A stretch of 64,000 bases of DNA from Blautia sp. (GTDB taxonomy: Bacteria; Bacillota; Clostridia; Lachnospirales; Lachnospiraceae). Both the position numbers and the translations under genes were made by a program. The DNA lies in assembly GCA_017463155.1 (NCBI GenBank), contig JAFTPT010000018.1, positions 1 through 64,000 on the forward strand, given 5' to 3'. Shown in pieces: positions 9,983-18,532 of the stretch. How positions within the stretch are numbered: position 1 is the stretch's first letter; each line of letters starts with the position of its first letter. The notes beneath the pieces are model-generated. The model searched no databases. It saw nothing but the letters and a program-made list of their open reading frames with translations, and was not told the DNA's origin.

Positions 9983-10759
9983 TCACATCCCGAGCTTCTT
10001 CATGTCATCCAGTGCTTTCTTTGCTTCTTTTTCTTCGTTCTGTTCCGGGTCCGGGATCGTTTCCCCCGGTAGTTCACCGGCGTTCTCCTCCCCTTCCTCG
10101 ATGAAGTTCCCGTAGGCGTCCACCTTCGGCAGGTATTTGGCAAAATCTTTGATGAGAAGCGACGCTTCCAGCATCACGATGGCCCCAAAGCCGCACATAG
10201 CCCAGATGAACACATAGAGCGGGCGCATCTTCTCGTCAATGTAGGTCACCGCGACGGGAATCACATTCAGTGCCACGATCAGGATCATCTTGAAGGGATT
10301 CTTCGCGGCAAAAAAGATGCCGTTCCGCATGAGGTTCGGCAGCGTATCGGCAAAAGCCGCGATCACCGGGATCGTATAGGACGCAAGGATAACGAGGACG
10401 AACGCCACCGCATACACGGCATACTTAAAGATCGTCAGTCCGCCCCCCTGGGTGTTCAGAAAACGGATGTCCACGATGCAGAAGAACGCCCCGGCCATCA
10501 TAAGGAGCCCGAAAACAAGGCCCTGCTTCCAGTTATTGCGGAATCCGGTCCAGAACTCCTTGAACGGATTCAGAACGCCGTCCCCCCGCAGCACCTTGAA
10601 CATGACATGGAAAAGCGCCACCAGCGCTGGTCCCAGCGTGACGACCGGCAATGAAAACAGGATGAACATGAGGTTCGCCCCCATGATGATCCCGCAGCGG
10701 GTCATCAGCTGTCCGAAGGTGCTGTCATTGTCAAGGATTCCTCTGATGAATCTGCCCAT
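9983..10759 (-). CDS. YesL-like (DUF624) membrane protein
   Basis: 258 residues with about five hydrophobic segments (for example around residues 23-46, 80-95 and 115-135) and an acidic C-terminal tail rich in Glu and Lys. The pattern and the start MGRFIRGILDNDSTFGQL are those of the YesL/DUF624 family, often found in Firmicute carbohydrate ABC transporter operons; the molecular role is unknown. It is the last gene of the minus-strand group running from the binding protein at 15012. The ribosome binding site is AGAGGGG. Confidence 0.8.
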   Translation of the reverse strand: MGRFIRGILDNDSTFGQLMTRCGIIMGANLMFILFSLPVVTLGPALVALFHVMFKVLRGDGVLNPFKEFWTGFRNNWKQGLVFGLLMMAGAFFCIVDIRFLNTQGGGLTIFKYAVYAVAFVLVILASYTIPVIAAFADTLPNLMRNGIFFAAKNPFKMILIVALNVIPVAVTYIDEKMRPLYVFIWAMCGFGAIVMLEASLLIKDFAKYLPKVDAYGNFIEEGEENAGELPGETIPDPEQNEEKEAKKALDDMKKLGM

Positions 10760-10831
10760 TCTTTCTACCCCTCTGATAACGCATATTATTATCTGATCAA
10801 GTCTGTCGGAGGCCAGTGCTGTCGCGGAGGC

Positions 10832-11695
10832 CTACGTTTCCCGGGAAAGCACAAATTCCAGAAATTCTTCCACCGCGCCGATCCTTTCGGAATAGGCGGA
10901 GATTCCCAGATAGCAGCCTTCCTCGTACACGTGGTATTTACTCACCAGAAGGCTGTCGGAAATATCGATCCCGACAGGTACAGGAGAATCACTGTACTCC
11001 TCGTCGTACGGGTCGCAGTAGACCAGCCGGTCCGCGTATTTTTCACGGATCGCGTCACATTTCTCATCGTTCAGATCCAACAGCCGTCCGCTGCTTCCGA
11101 TTCCCTTAAATCCTTCCGGCTCCTCCATTGTCAGGATGTCCAGGTCACCGGATTCCACCAGCGCTACAAAAGCCTGGTAATAGCTGTTGGTCGTCCCGCC
11201 GCTCTTGGACGGATCAAAGAAAGAAGCGGCATTGAATTCAACCTTTTTCTCACGGGTGTTAAACCCTGCATAGTCCACAAAATCCCACCAAAGGTCCGAA
11301 CGGTTGCCGGCGTCCGCGGTCGTGTTCGCGTAGACGGCATAGAACCAGTAATCCTTTGTGGTAAAAAAGGCACGGTAGATCATGTAGCAGGGAATGATCA
11401 CCGCGGCAAGGATACCAATGATCCAGAGCCAGTAGTAGTCCCGGATGTAGGCGGCTTTCTCAAGTACCGGAAGGTCCCTGATCTTCTCCCTCTCACTGCC
11501 GAGATGTCTTTTCAGCCTGGCAAAAAGACTATCCTTTGCAGCATCCGGTCTCTTATCAGGAAGACGTCCGTTCTTCTTTCGGCCTTTTGGATCCGGACCG
11601 GAAGGTTCCGATGGTCGGCCTTCGGACGGTTTTTTCGTACCGGAAGACTTTCCCGTATTCTTATTCTGCCTCTGGTAATAGTGCTTTCCTGCCAT
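10832..11695 (-). CDS. Unknown single-pass membrane protein in sugar transporter operon
   Basis: 287 residues, family not recognised. About 70 N-terminal residues are hydrophilic and rich in Lys, Arg, Pro and Ser. One transmembrane segment follows (about residues 90-112, WLWIIGILAAVIIPCYMIYR). The remaining ~170 residues would be extracellular and are acidic and Tyr-rich, with no cysteines paired in an obvious way. It lies between the permease gene and the YesL-like gene, with a clean AGGAGAA ribosome binding site. A role as a transporter accessory is an inference from context only. Confidence 0.7.
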   Translation of the reverse strand: MAGKHYYQRQNKNTGKSSGTKKPSEGRPSEPSGPDPKGRKKNGRLPDKRPDAAKDSLFARLKRHLGSEREKIRDLPVLEKAAYIRDYYWLWIIGILAAVIIPCYMIYRAFFTTKDYWFYAVYANTTADAGNRSDLWWDFVDYAGFNTREKKVEFNAASFFDPSKSGGTTNSYYQAFVALVESGDLDILTMEEPEGFKGIGSSGRLLDLNDEKCDAIREKYADRLVYCDPYDEEYSDSPVPVGIDISDSLLVSKYHVYEEGCYLGISAYSERIGAVEEFLEFVLSRET

Positions 11696-11733
11696 CTGGT
11701 GCTTCTCCTGTGATGTATATTCCTGCGAACAAT

Positions 11734-11771
11734 GAGCCGGGAAGCATACTGCCTCCCGGCTCTTTTATTTT
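11734..11771 (+). terminator. Intercistronic hairpin with T-rich tail on the plus strand
   Basis: Nine-bp arms at 11734-11742 and 11754-11762 followed on the plus strand by TTTTATTTT. No plus-strand gene precedes it. Read on the minus strand it separates the permease gene from the unknown membrane protein gene without a T run, so it may act as an RNA-stability hairpin or a block to antisense transcription. Confidence 0.5.
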
Positions 11772-11837
11772 ACCTACATATAACGATATCGTCAACATCA
11801 GGTTCGTCCTGATCCTGACCCCACCGTACGCAGCTTC

Positions 11838-12680
11838 TTACAGCTTACCGCCGGAAGTTGCGATACCTTCCACGAACTGCTTCTGGAAGATGATGTAGAT
11901 GATGACCATCGGCAGGACAGCCAGCGTAGCCGCCGCCATCATGGTCGGATATTCACTGCTGTACTGGCCCTGCATCTTGGCAAGACCGGCCGACAGCGTC
12001 GTCGTGTTTGCATTGGTACAAACGATCATCGGCCACATCAGATCCTTGAATGCGAATACCGCGGTAAAGATGCCCAGAGAAACCATCGAGCTTCTGGTAA
12101 GCGGCATCATGATCCGCAGGAACCGCTGGCCTACATTTGCACCGTCAATACTGGCCGCTTCCTCCAGATCCTTGGGAAGTCCCTGGTAGCCCGTCTTCAG
12201 CAGGTAGGTACCGAAAGCCGTGACGAGACCCGGGAACACCAGGCCGAAGGTCGTATTCAGCATCCCCATCTTGGAAACCATCAGATACTGCGGGATGATG
12301 AAGATCTGCGCCGGAACCATCATCTGGATCAGAACCAGGGAGAACAGAATATTCTTGCCCGGGAATTTCAGACGTCCGAATGCATAGCCGGCCATGGTAG
12401 CGGTCAGACACGCGCATACCACACGGAAGAAGATCATCAGCAGTGTATTCTTGTACAGAACCAGGAAGTTATAGCTCTTCCAGACCGTCCCGAAGTTCTC
12501 CCAGTGCCAGCCATGGGCCGGTAAGATGTAGAACGGATTCACGGAGATGGATTCCTGGTTGGTCTTGACGGCCGTCAGGATCATCCATGCGAAGGGAACC
12601 AGCATGATGATCGCCATGATGATCAGAACCACATGGGTAAGGATCTTGTTGCGCCTTGATCTTTTTTCAGCACTGTCCAC
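11838..12680 (-). CDS. Sugar ABC transporter permease (MsmG/MalG type)
   Basis: 280 residues, six predicted membrane segments. The EAA loop that contacts the ATPase reads EAASIDGANVGQRFLRIMMP, a textbook carbohydrate permease motif. The start is GTG (12680-12678) with GAAAGGGGG upstream; the ATG just before it is in another frame. It forms a pair with the permease 18 bp upstream. No ATPase gene is present in the locus, which is usual where a shared MsmK/MsmX serves several sugar systems. Confidence 0.9.
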   Translation of the reverse strand: MDSAEKRSRRNKILTHVVLIIMAIIMLVPFAWMILTAVKTNQESISVNPFYILPAHGWHWENFGTVWKSYNFLVLYKNTLLMIFFRVVCACLTATMAGYAFGRLKFPGKNILFSLVLIQMMVPAQIFIIPQYLMVSKMGMLNTTFGLVFPGLVTAFGTYLLKTGYQGLPKDLEEAASIDGANVGQRFLRIMMPLTRSSMVSLGIFTAVFAFKDLMWPMIVCTNANTTTLSAGLAKMQGQYSSEYPTMMAAATLAVLPMVIIYIIFQKQFVEGIATSGGKL

Positions 12681-12698
12681 TGATCATTTCCCCCTTTC

Positions 12699-13586
12699 CT
12701 AGTTCTGATAGACCATCTTCTTTTCTACGCGCTGCAGGATGAAGGTGATGATCATAATGAATATCAGAAGCACTATGACCAGCGTTGCACCATATCCTTT
12801 GTTACCGTTGGTAAACGCATACTGGTAGAAAAGATAGACGACCGACTGTACCTTTTTGAGCGCCACATTCGTCTTGTCCATGACCATGAACATCAGATCG
12901 AATACCGTAAGGGCACCGATGATACGGGTCTGGACAATGAAGAAGGTGGTGGGGCTCAGCAGCGGGACCGTGATGGAGAAGAACTGGCGGAGTCCGCTGG
13001 CACCGTCAATGTCAGCTGCCTCGTAGTAATCCCCGGGGATCTCCTGCAGACCTGAAAGGAACAGGACCATATTGTAACCGATGATGGACCACACGCCGAT
13101 CACGCCGATGGATATCCAGGCGATCTTCGGATCGGAGATCCAGGCAACATTGGAATGGAATACATGGTTCAAAAGGCCGAACTGCTGGTTGTACAGCCAC
13201 TTCCATACCATGGCCACGGCGGCAGGCGCACAGACCATCGGCAGGAAGAAGATCGTACGATAAACCGATCTGGCGGCAATCTTCTTGTTAAGGAGAACAG
13301 CCAGGATGAGCGCGATCACGACGCCGAAGGGCACTTCGATCAACGCATATTTGATCGTATTCCAAAGGGACTGCCATGTCTCAGAAGACTGAAGCACGGC
13401 GGCATAGTTGGCCAGACCTACGAACTTGTTTCCCTTTCCGAAGTCACCCGTCTTGCAGAAGGACTGATAGATGGTGTTAAAGATCGGGTAGAAGTTCAGA
13501 ACGATCAGACCGATCATCGTAGGAGCCACGAAGAGAAGACCCCACTTTGCCTCGCTTTTTTCGGCCGGTGTCATTTTTTTCTTCAA
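12699..13586 (-). CDS. Sugar ABC transporter permease (MsmF/MalF type)
   Basis: 295 residues, six membrane segments, EAA motif EAADIDGASGLRQFFSITVP. The likely start is TTG at 13586-13584, well placed after GGGGGAG; the next in-frame ATG, four codons later, is too far from that site. It is the second gene after the binding protein, separated by a hairpin-containing gap. Partner of the permease at 11838-12680. Confidence 0.9.
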   Translation of the reverse strand: MKKKMTPAEKSEAKWGLLFVAPTMIGLIVLNFYPIFNTIYQSFCKTGDFGKGNKFVGLANYAAVLQSSETWQSLWNTIKYALIEVPFGVVIALILAVLLNKKIAARSVYRTIFFLPMVCAPAAVAMVWKWLYNQQFGLLNHVFHSNVAWISDPKIAWISIGVIGVWSIIGYNMVLFLSGLQEIPGDYYEAADIDGASGLRQFFSITVPLLSPTTFFIVQTRIIGALTVFDLMFMVMDKTNVALKKVQSVVYLFYQYAFTNGNKGYGATLVIVLLIFIMIITFILQRVEKKMVYQN

Positions 13587-13636
13587 GCAGTCTCCCCCTT
13601 TCCATAAAATATGAAGGTCATTTACGACTTAATGCG

Positions 13637-13663
13637 GATGGGGCAACCTCCGGCTGCCCCATC
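13637..13663 (-). promoter_or_regulatory. Hairpin between binding-protein and permease genes
   Basis: Nine-bp perfect arms (13637-13645 and 13655-13663) without a T run, in the 121-bp gap. Such hairpins commonly protect the binding-protein mRNA so that more binding protein than permease is made; that role is inferred here. Confidence 0.5.
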
Positions 13664-13707
13664 ATACATAAGCAGGTTACTCTGCCTGTGTACTTATGCG
13701 GGAACGA

Positions 13708-15012
13708 TCACTCCTGAGCGATTGCGTTCTCAATGATTGCCTGTGCGTTGTCGCAGGCGGCTGCCATGGTATCCGGGTTGGTCGGATCAAGCCATGCATC
13801 CAGGAATGCACCGGACTGCTGGATCGCATCTTCCCAAACCGTGGTGTTACGGGTATACGGGCGGAAGTACAGGGTACCTTCTTCTTCAACGCGGGTGAAA
13901 GCGGAAACATCCATGCCCTCGAACGCGCCTGCGAAAGCTTCGGAAACGCCCGGCATACCAGCCATGGTCACGCCCAGCTCGGCCTGCTTGATCTGGTTCT
14001 CTTCGTTGCAGAACCAGGAGATCAGGCTGTAAGCAGCATCGGGATCAGCGGTGTTGGCGGCAGCTGCCCATCCAAGACCGTTGTAGCAGGACTGACGCTC
14101 GCCTTCGTCGCACGCACCGTTGCCGTTGGCATCTGCGTAGGGGATCATCGCCCATGCATAGTCAGCGGAATTCTCGGCGGTGTAGAAGTTGTTGATCATC
14201 CAGGAACCCTGTGTGATCATAGCAGCCAGACCGGAGTTGAACATGGAATCGGTACCTGTCTCGGCGAGGACGGTCTGCGGAACAGCAACCTCGAGGAGCT
14301 TACGAACCATTTCCATAGCGGCTTTGCCTTCTTCGGAACCGATCGTGGTGCCCTTGTGATCATCGGTGACCACCTGTGCGCCGTAATCATATACGAAGTT
14401 GTACCAGCCATCCTGGTTGTTGGAGGTGTTCAGCGCATATCCGTAAACACCGTCGTCCTTGCCGGCTTCGGTGATGGCGGTGGCTGCTGCCAGGACATCT
14501 TCCCAGGTCCACTCGTCGGTCGGATACTCTACGCCGTACTTGTCAAAGATGGCCTTGTTGTACAGAAGAGCGATGGTGTCATGATCCTTCGGAACCGCAT
14601 ACTGTACGCCGTCGCTGTTGTACAGATTCACGATACCTTCATAGTAGTTGGCCATGTCGATGGCGTCATCGTTTGCAATGTAGTCATCCAGGTTCAGAAG
14701 AAGGTCGTTCTCCATGTACATCTGTGCTACGTTGGAATGCATCCAGAACACATCAGGCATCTGGCCGCCGGAAGCGCCTGCCTCAAGCAGTGTCCAGTAG
14801 TTGTCCCAGTCGACAACGTTGATGGTGACTTTGACGCCGGTCTCCTCGGACCATGCATCTGCGATCTCCTGAAGGCCTGCCAGCTGGTTGTTATCCCAGA
14901 TGTTGACCTGCAGTTCACTGGTGGAGAATTCAGCATGTGCCGTAGCCGGAGCCGCGATGGTCAGGCCGGCAAGCATGCAGGCAGATAATGCGATTGACAG
15001 AGCTTTTTTCAT
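13708..15012 (-). CDS. Sugar ABC transporter substrate-binding protein (MsmE/RafE-like)
   Basis: 434 residues, first gene of the transporter operon. The N-terminus has a signal peptide; LSAC at residues 9-12 could be a lipobox with a very short hydrophobic stretch, or cleavage may be after AHA at about residue 27. Residues 294-305 form an EF-hand-like loop, DANGNGACDEGE, also present in the paralogue at 5776-7059. GH36 alpha-galactosidase next door suggests raffinose, melibiose or related sugars, but the ligand cannot be read from sequence. An AGGAGG ribosome binding site precedes the ATG. A minus-strand TATAAT near 15059-15064 has no good -35 box, fitting an activator-dependent promoter. Confidence 0.88.
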   Translation of the reverse strand: MKKALSIALSACMLAGLTIAAPATAHAEFSTSELQVNIWDNNQLAGLQEIADAWSEETGVKVTINVVDWDNYWTLLEAGASGGQMPDVFWMHSNVAQMYMENDLLLNLDDYIANDDAIDMANYYEGIVNLYNSDGVQYAVPKDHDTIALLYNKAIFDKYGVEYPTDEWTWEDVLAAATAITEAGKDDGVYGYALNTSNNQDGWYNFVYDYGAQVVTDDHKGTTIGSEEGKAAMEMVRKLLEVAVPQTVLAETGTDSMFNSGLAAMITQGSWMINNFYTAENSADYAWAMIPYADANGNGACDEGERQSCYNGLGWAAAANTADPDAAYSLISWFCNEENQIKQAELGVTMAGMPGVSEAFAGAFEGMDVSAFTRVEEEGTLYFRPYTRNTTVWEDAIQQSGAFLDAWLDPTNPDTMAAACDNAQAIIENAIAQE

Positions 15013-15191
15013 GTTTTTTCCTCCTGTGTTTGATGTGATTGGTCACATTGCTGTAAATATTATAGCGTTTTAAGGGGGTTGCTTGTATGGAATTTTGTAA
15101 TATCTACATGGTTAAATGTTTGTTTTTTGTGCAACTTGCAATATTAACCAATTTTTTGATTTGATTTTTGTGAAAAAATACCAATTAAAGC

Positions 15192-15214
15192 GAGGCGGCC
15201 TCCACGGCCGCCTC
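15192..15214 (-). terminator. Probable terminator after AraC gene
   Basis: Perfect 9-bp arms of G/C-rich sequence (15192-15200, 15206-15214, loop TCCAC), 29 bp after the AraC stop codon on the minus strand, followed by CGCTTTAATT. The T run is modest. It separates the agaA-AraC unit from the binding-protein operon. Confidence 0.6.
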
Positions 15215-15242
15215 TTGCGCATTTTTCCCATATTCCGCCTGG

Positions 15243-16178
15243 TTACAGGGGGTATTCACTGGTATACTCGCCCTTTTCCTTCAGAATGACAATCTCCGGC
15301 TTCTGACTCCTGAACTCGGTCGGACTCACGCCATAGCGTGCACGGAAAGCCTTGGAAAAAGCCAGCGGGTCCGAATAACCCACCTCCGCCGCCACCACGC
15401 TGATGGGATCGGTGGTGACTGTCAGAAGGCTGGCCGCCTTTTCCATCCGGTAGTTCATAAGGAATTCCTGCGGAGAAACTCCCATCTCCCGCTTAAAGAC
15501 CATGGTCAGATGGTTCCGGCTGATCCCGATCTGCCTGGCAATGTCCGCGATCTTCCGCTGGGTCCGCACCGAATTCATAAGAAGGTCCACCGCCATGGCA
15601 GCATAGACAGAGTCTCCGGTCTTCTCCGGTACCTGCACCTCCGGGGCGGATGAATTCTCCGTGAGAAGTGCCATCAGCCGGTACAGGGCGCTCATCCGGA
15701 TAAGTCCGTTGATATAGGTGAGGTCTTTCGCCTTCAGCAGCGTCTCCATCGTCTCCCGGATCTTCGGCATGTTCCGGCAGTGAAGCACCGGTTCCCCGGC
15801 CGTAAATCCGATATGGTCAAGCATTTCCGATACCCGGTATCCGTGAAAGCCGATCCACATGTAATGCCAGGGATCCTCCCGGTCAGCCGTATAGATGGTC
15901 TCCTCCTTCGGCCGGATCAGAAAAGCGTCGCCCGCGCCGATTTCGTACTCCCGGCCGTCCTTCACGAGCTTTCCACGTCCGGACTGCACCATGTGCAGCA
16001 CGTAGCTGGCCCGCACATGCGGTCCGAAAGAATGCCCCGGGGCGCATTGTTCACTGCCGTAATAATCCAGATTGACCGGATTCATTTCGGAATAGGTGGA
16101 GACATTCTGCAGGTCCTCCAGGCTTATATACTGTTCCGATTCTGTAAATCCGATCCTCTTTCCGTTCTTTTTATCCAT
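15243..16178 (-). CDS. AraC family transcriptional regulator (second)
   Basis: 311 residues from the ATG at 16178-16176. A longer in-frame reading would run into the alpha-galactosidase gene. The cupin-type domain has CAPGHSFGP and DPWHYMWIGF; the C-terminal helix-turn-helix pair is present (PQEFLMNYRMEKAASLL, then GYSDPLAFSKAFRARYG). It starts 10 bases after the alpha-galactosidase stop; the GGAGG that would serve it lies inside the end of that gene, so the two are probably translationally coupled. Likely an activator of the alpha-galactoside genes, with sugar as effector; inferred. Confidence 0.88.
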   Translation of the reverse strand: MDKKNGKRIGFTESEQYISLEDLQNVSTYSEMNPVNLDYYGSEQCAPGHSFGPHVRASYVLHMVQSGRGKLVKDGREYEIGAGDAFLIRPKEETIYTADREDPWHYMWIGFHGYRVSEMLDHIGFTAGEPVLHCRNMPKIRETMETLLKAKDLTYINGLIRMSALYRLMALLTENSSAPEVQVPEKTGDSVYAAMAVDLLMNSVRTQRKIADIARQIGISRNHLTMVFKREMGVSPQEFLMNYRMEKAASLLTVTTDPISVVAAEVGYSDPLAFSKAFRARYGVSPTEFRSQKPEIVILKEKGEYTSEYPL

Positions 16179-16188
16179 TTCTGTGCCG

Positions 16189-18414
16189 TCAGTCCTCCAC
16201 AGCCCTGAGCCTGTAGACCGTTGAGTCAAAGTCACGGGCAGCCGTCACATCATCACCGGGTTTTCCGGTGGAACCGTTGCTGGTCACAAGGCCGAGGTTC
16301 ATCATCTCATCGCCGTAGAAGCGGCCGAGACCCTCCACCTCATAGCAGGTGTCCTTATCAAGCCCCTGCAGCCGGATCCTTGTAAAGCCGGCATTGACCT
16401 CCGACAGGATGCGGTAGTCTCCGACGATCGCTTCTTTTTTATCCTCGCTCACGACCATCCAGCTCATCTCATTGTGTGTAAAGGGTGACTGCAGGCGGTA
16501 GAAGGTACCGAACTGCAGAAGCTCTCTGTTCTGCTTCATGTACTCCGAGTACTGTTTGACCTCTTCCTGCTCCTCTTCGGTCAGTCTGTTGAGATCAAGC
16601 TCATATCCGTAGGTTCCGAAGTAAGCCACCTCCGCCCTGGTCTTGAGAGGCGTGATCCGGTTCATCTGATGGTTGGGTACCGCCGATACATGGCTGCCCA
16701 TGCTGCTGACCGGATAGACATAGGAGGTTCCGTACTGGATCTTCATCCGTTCCACGGCATCCGTGTTGTCACTGGTCCAGGTCTGCGGCGCGTAGTACAG
16801 AAGGCCCGGATCGAACCGGCCGCCGCCTCCGGCGCAGGACTCAAAGAGGATCTCCGGGAACTCGCACGTCAGACGGTCGTAGAGGCTGTATACACCCAGG
16901 ATATACCTGTGGAAGACTTCACCCTGCCGGTCTGCCGGAAGCGCGTGGGACCAGCACTCCGTGATGCTCCGGTTCATATCCCACTTGATGTAGGAGATCT
17001 TCGACTCGCGCAGGATCTTCGCGATCATGCCGTGAATGTGGTCGACCACCTCCGGCCGGGAATAATCCAGCACGCACTGATGCCTTGAAAGGCTGCGGTA
17101 TCTGTCCGGGATGGAAAGGACCCAGTCCGGATGAGCCCGGTACAGGTCCGAATCCGGATTGACCATCTCCGGCTCGATCCAGAGGCCGAATTTCAGTCCA
17201 AGCGCCTCCACCTTGCGGGAAAGCCCTGCGATCCCCTCCGGAAGCAGTTCCGTAGCCGGGTACCAGTCGCCCAGTCCCGCATAATCGTTCCGCCGCTTTC
17301 CGAACCAGCCGTCGTCCAGGACGAACAGTTCCACGCCGCACTCCTTGGCCTTCGCGGCGATGTTCAAAAGCTTCTCCTCGTCAAAATCAAAGTAGGTAGC
17401 TTCCCAGTTGTTCAGAAGGATGGGACGCGGCCTGTTCCTCCATACGCCGCGGCAGAGCCGGTTCTGATAGAGCTTATGATAGGTCTGGCTCACGCCGTTC
17501 AGGCCCTTGTCCGAAAAGACCATCACGGTTTCCGGTGCCTGGAAGGCTTCGCCCTCCTCCAGCTTCCAGCAGAACCAGTTGGGATGGATCCCCATCATGA
17601 CGCGGGTCATATTATAGGTGTCCACCTGGACCTGCGCCAGGAAGTTTCCGCTGTAGACGAAGGAAAAGCCCATGGCTTCTCCCGCGAATTCGTCGGTCAA
17701 CGGCCGCTTGAGAAGCAGGAAAGGATTGTTCTGGTGCGAGGAATGTCCGCGAAGGCTCTCAACCGCATGGATCCCCTGTACCAGGTGGTGGCTGACCGGG
17801 GTACGCTCTCTTGCCCAGGAGCCGGACAGCTGGACCAGATCATAGTCTGCGTCCGGAAGATCAAGGCAGAAGCTCATGACCCGCTCCAGAAATACAGGGC
17901 TGCTGCCGTTGTTGATGACCCTGACGGACCTGGCCAGGATGCCTGCACCGGCAAAGAGCGTATACATGAGCTGCAGCTCCATGTCTGCCGTCTCATCCGC
18001 GAGATGAAGGACCAGCGTCTCCGCCTCGTCCCCGGATTCCACATAGGTGGCCGGAAGACCCGGAAGAGCCGGTTTTCCCGGAAGGATCTCATAGCTCTTA
18101 TAGACAAAATCAGAAAGGCGGCTTCCGTTCTCCTGCCGCACCTCGATGGCCGGCTCCCTGAAATCGGAGCTTCCATAGACCGCGTACTCCTGTTTGGTAT
18201 GCTCCAGGGAGATCGAATCTCCGCCGTTCTCCACATACGCGCTGTGAGAACGGAGAGAGCCCTCCAGAAGATAACTGAAGTCCTCTTTATCGTGGATCGG
18301 CTTTCCGCAATACAGCTGCGCCATCTGGCCGTTCGGATAAACCGTCATGATATAGCTGATATGATCATTCTGAAGATGAAATGTGTTGTTTTTCGGGTTG
18401 ACAAGAATGCTCAT
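16189..18414 (-). CDS. Alpha-galactosidase, GH36
   Basis: Hydrolyses terminal alpha-1,6-galactose from melibiose, raffinose or stachyose, probably in the cytoplasm after uptake (no signal peptide). 741 residues, normal for the bacterial AgaA/RafA type. The nucleophile motif is YIKWDMNRS (Asp) and the acid/base motif is SDNTDAVERM (second Asp of SDNTD). WIEPEMVNPDSDLY, typical of GH36, is also present. The ATG follows CAGGAGGTG. It is first in a two-gene unit with the AraC gene at 15243, and an AraC-type direct repeat lies just upstream. Confidence 0.95.
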   Translation of the reverse strand: MSILVNPKNNTFHLQNDHISYIMTVYPNGQMAQLYCGKPIHDKEDFSYLLEGSLRSHSAYVENGGDSISLEHTKQEYAVYGSSDFREPAIEVRQENGSRLSDFVYKSYEILPGKPALPGLPATYVESGDEAETLVLHLADETADMELQLMYTLFAGAGILARSVRVINNGSSPVFLERVMSFCLDLPDADYDLVQLSGSWARERTPVSHHLVQGIHAVESLRGHSSHQNNPFLLLKRPLTDEFAGEAMGFSFVYSGNFLAQVQVDTYNMTRVMMGIHPNWFCWKLEEGEAFQAPETVMVFSDKGLNGVSQTYHKLYQNRLCRGVWRNRPRPILLNNWEATYFDFDEEKLLNIAAKAKECGVELFVLDDGWFGKRRNDYAGLGDWYPATELLPEGIAGLSRKVEALGLKFGLWIEPEMVNPDSDLYRAHPDWVLSIPDRYRSLSRHQCVLDYSRPEVVDHIHGMIAKILRESKISYIKWDMNRSITECWSHALPADRQGEVFHRYILGVYSLYDRLTCEFPEILFESCAGGGGRFDPGLLYYAPQTWTSDNTDAVERMKIQYGTSYVYPVSSMGSHVSAVPNHQMNRITPLKTRAEVAYFGTYGYELDLNRLTEEEQEEVKQYSEYMKQNRELLQFGTFYRLQSPFTHNEMSWMVVSEDKKEAIVGDYRILSEVNAGFTRIRLQGLDKDTCYEVEGLGRFYGDEMMNLGLVTSNGSTGKPGDDVTAARDFDSTVYRLRAVED

Positions 18415-18483
18415 GATGCACCTCCTGCGTTTACTATTCTGAAATTCATTCTACCTGACATGGCGCCTCCGCAAGAGCCTTTG

Positions 18484-18513
18484 ATGTTATATGAAACAGT
18501 CAAAATGTTATAT
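18484..18513 (-). promoter_or_regulatory. Direct repeat ATGTTATAT, candidate AraC operator
   Basis: Two copies of ATGTTATAT (18484-18492 and 18505-18513, plus-strand reading) are 21 bp apart, two helical turns, about 70-100 bp before the alpha-galactosidase start. Same-face direct repeats are the usual AraC-type binding arrangement. Which of the three regulators binds is unknown. Confidence 0.5.
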
Positions 18514-18532
18514 TCGAAGAGGCTGCCGAAAA

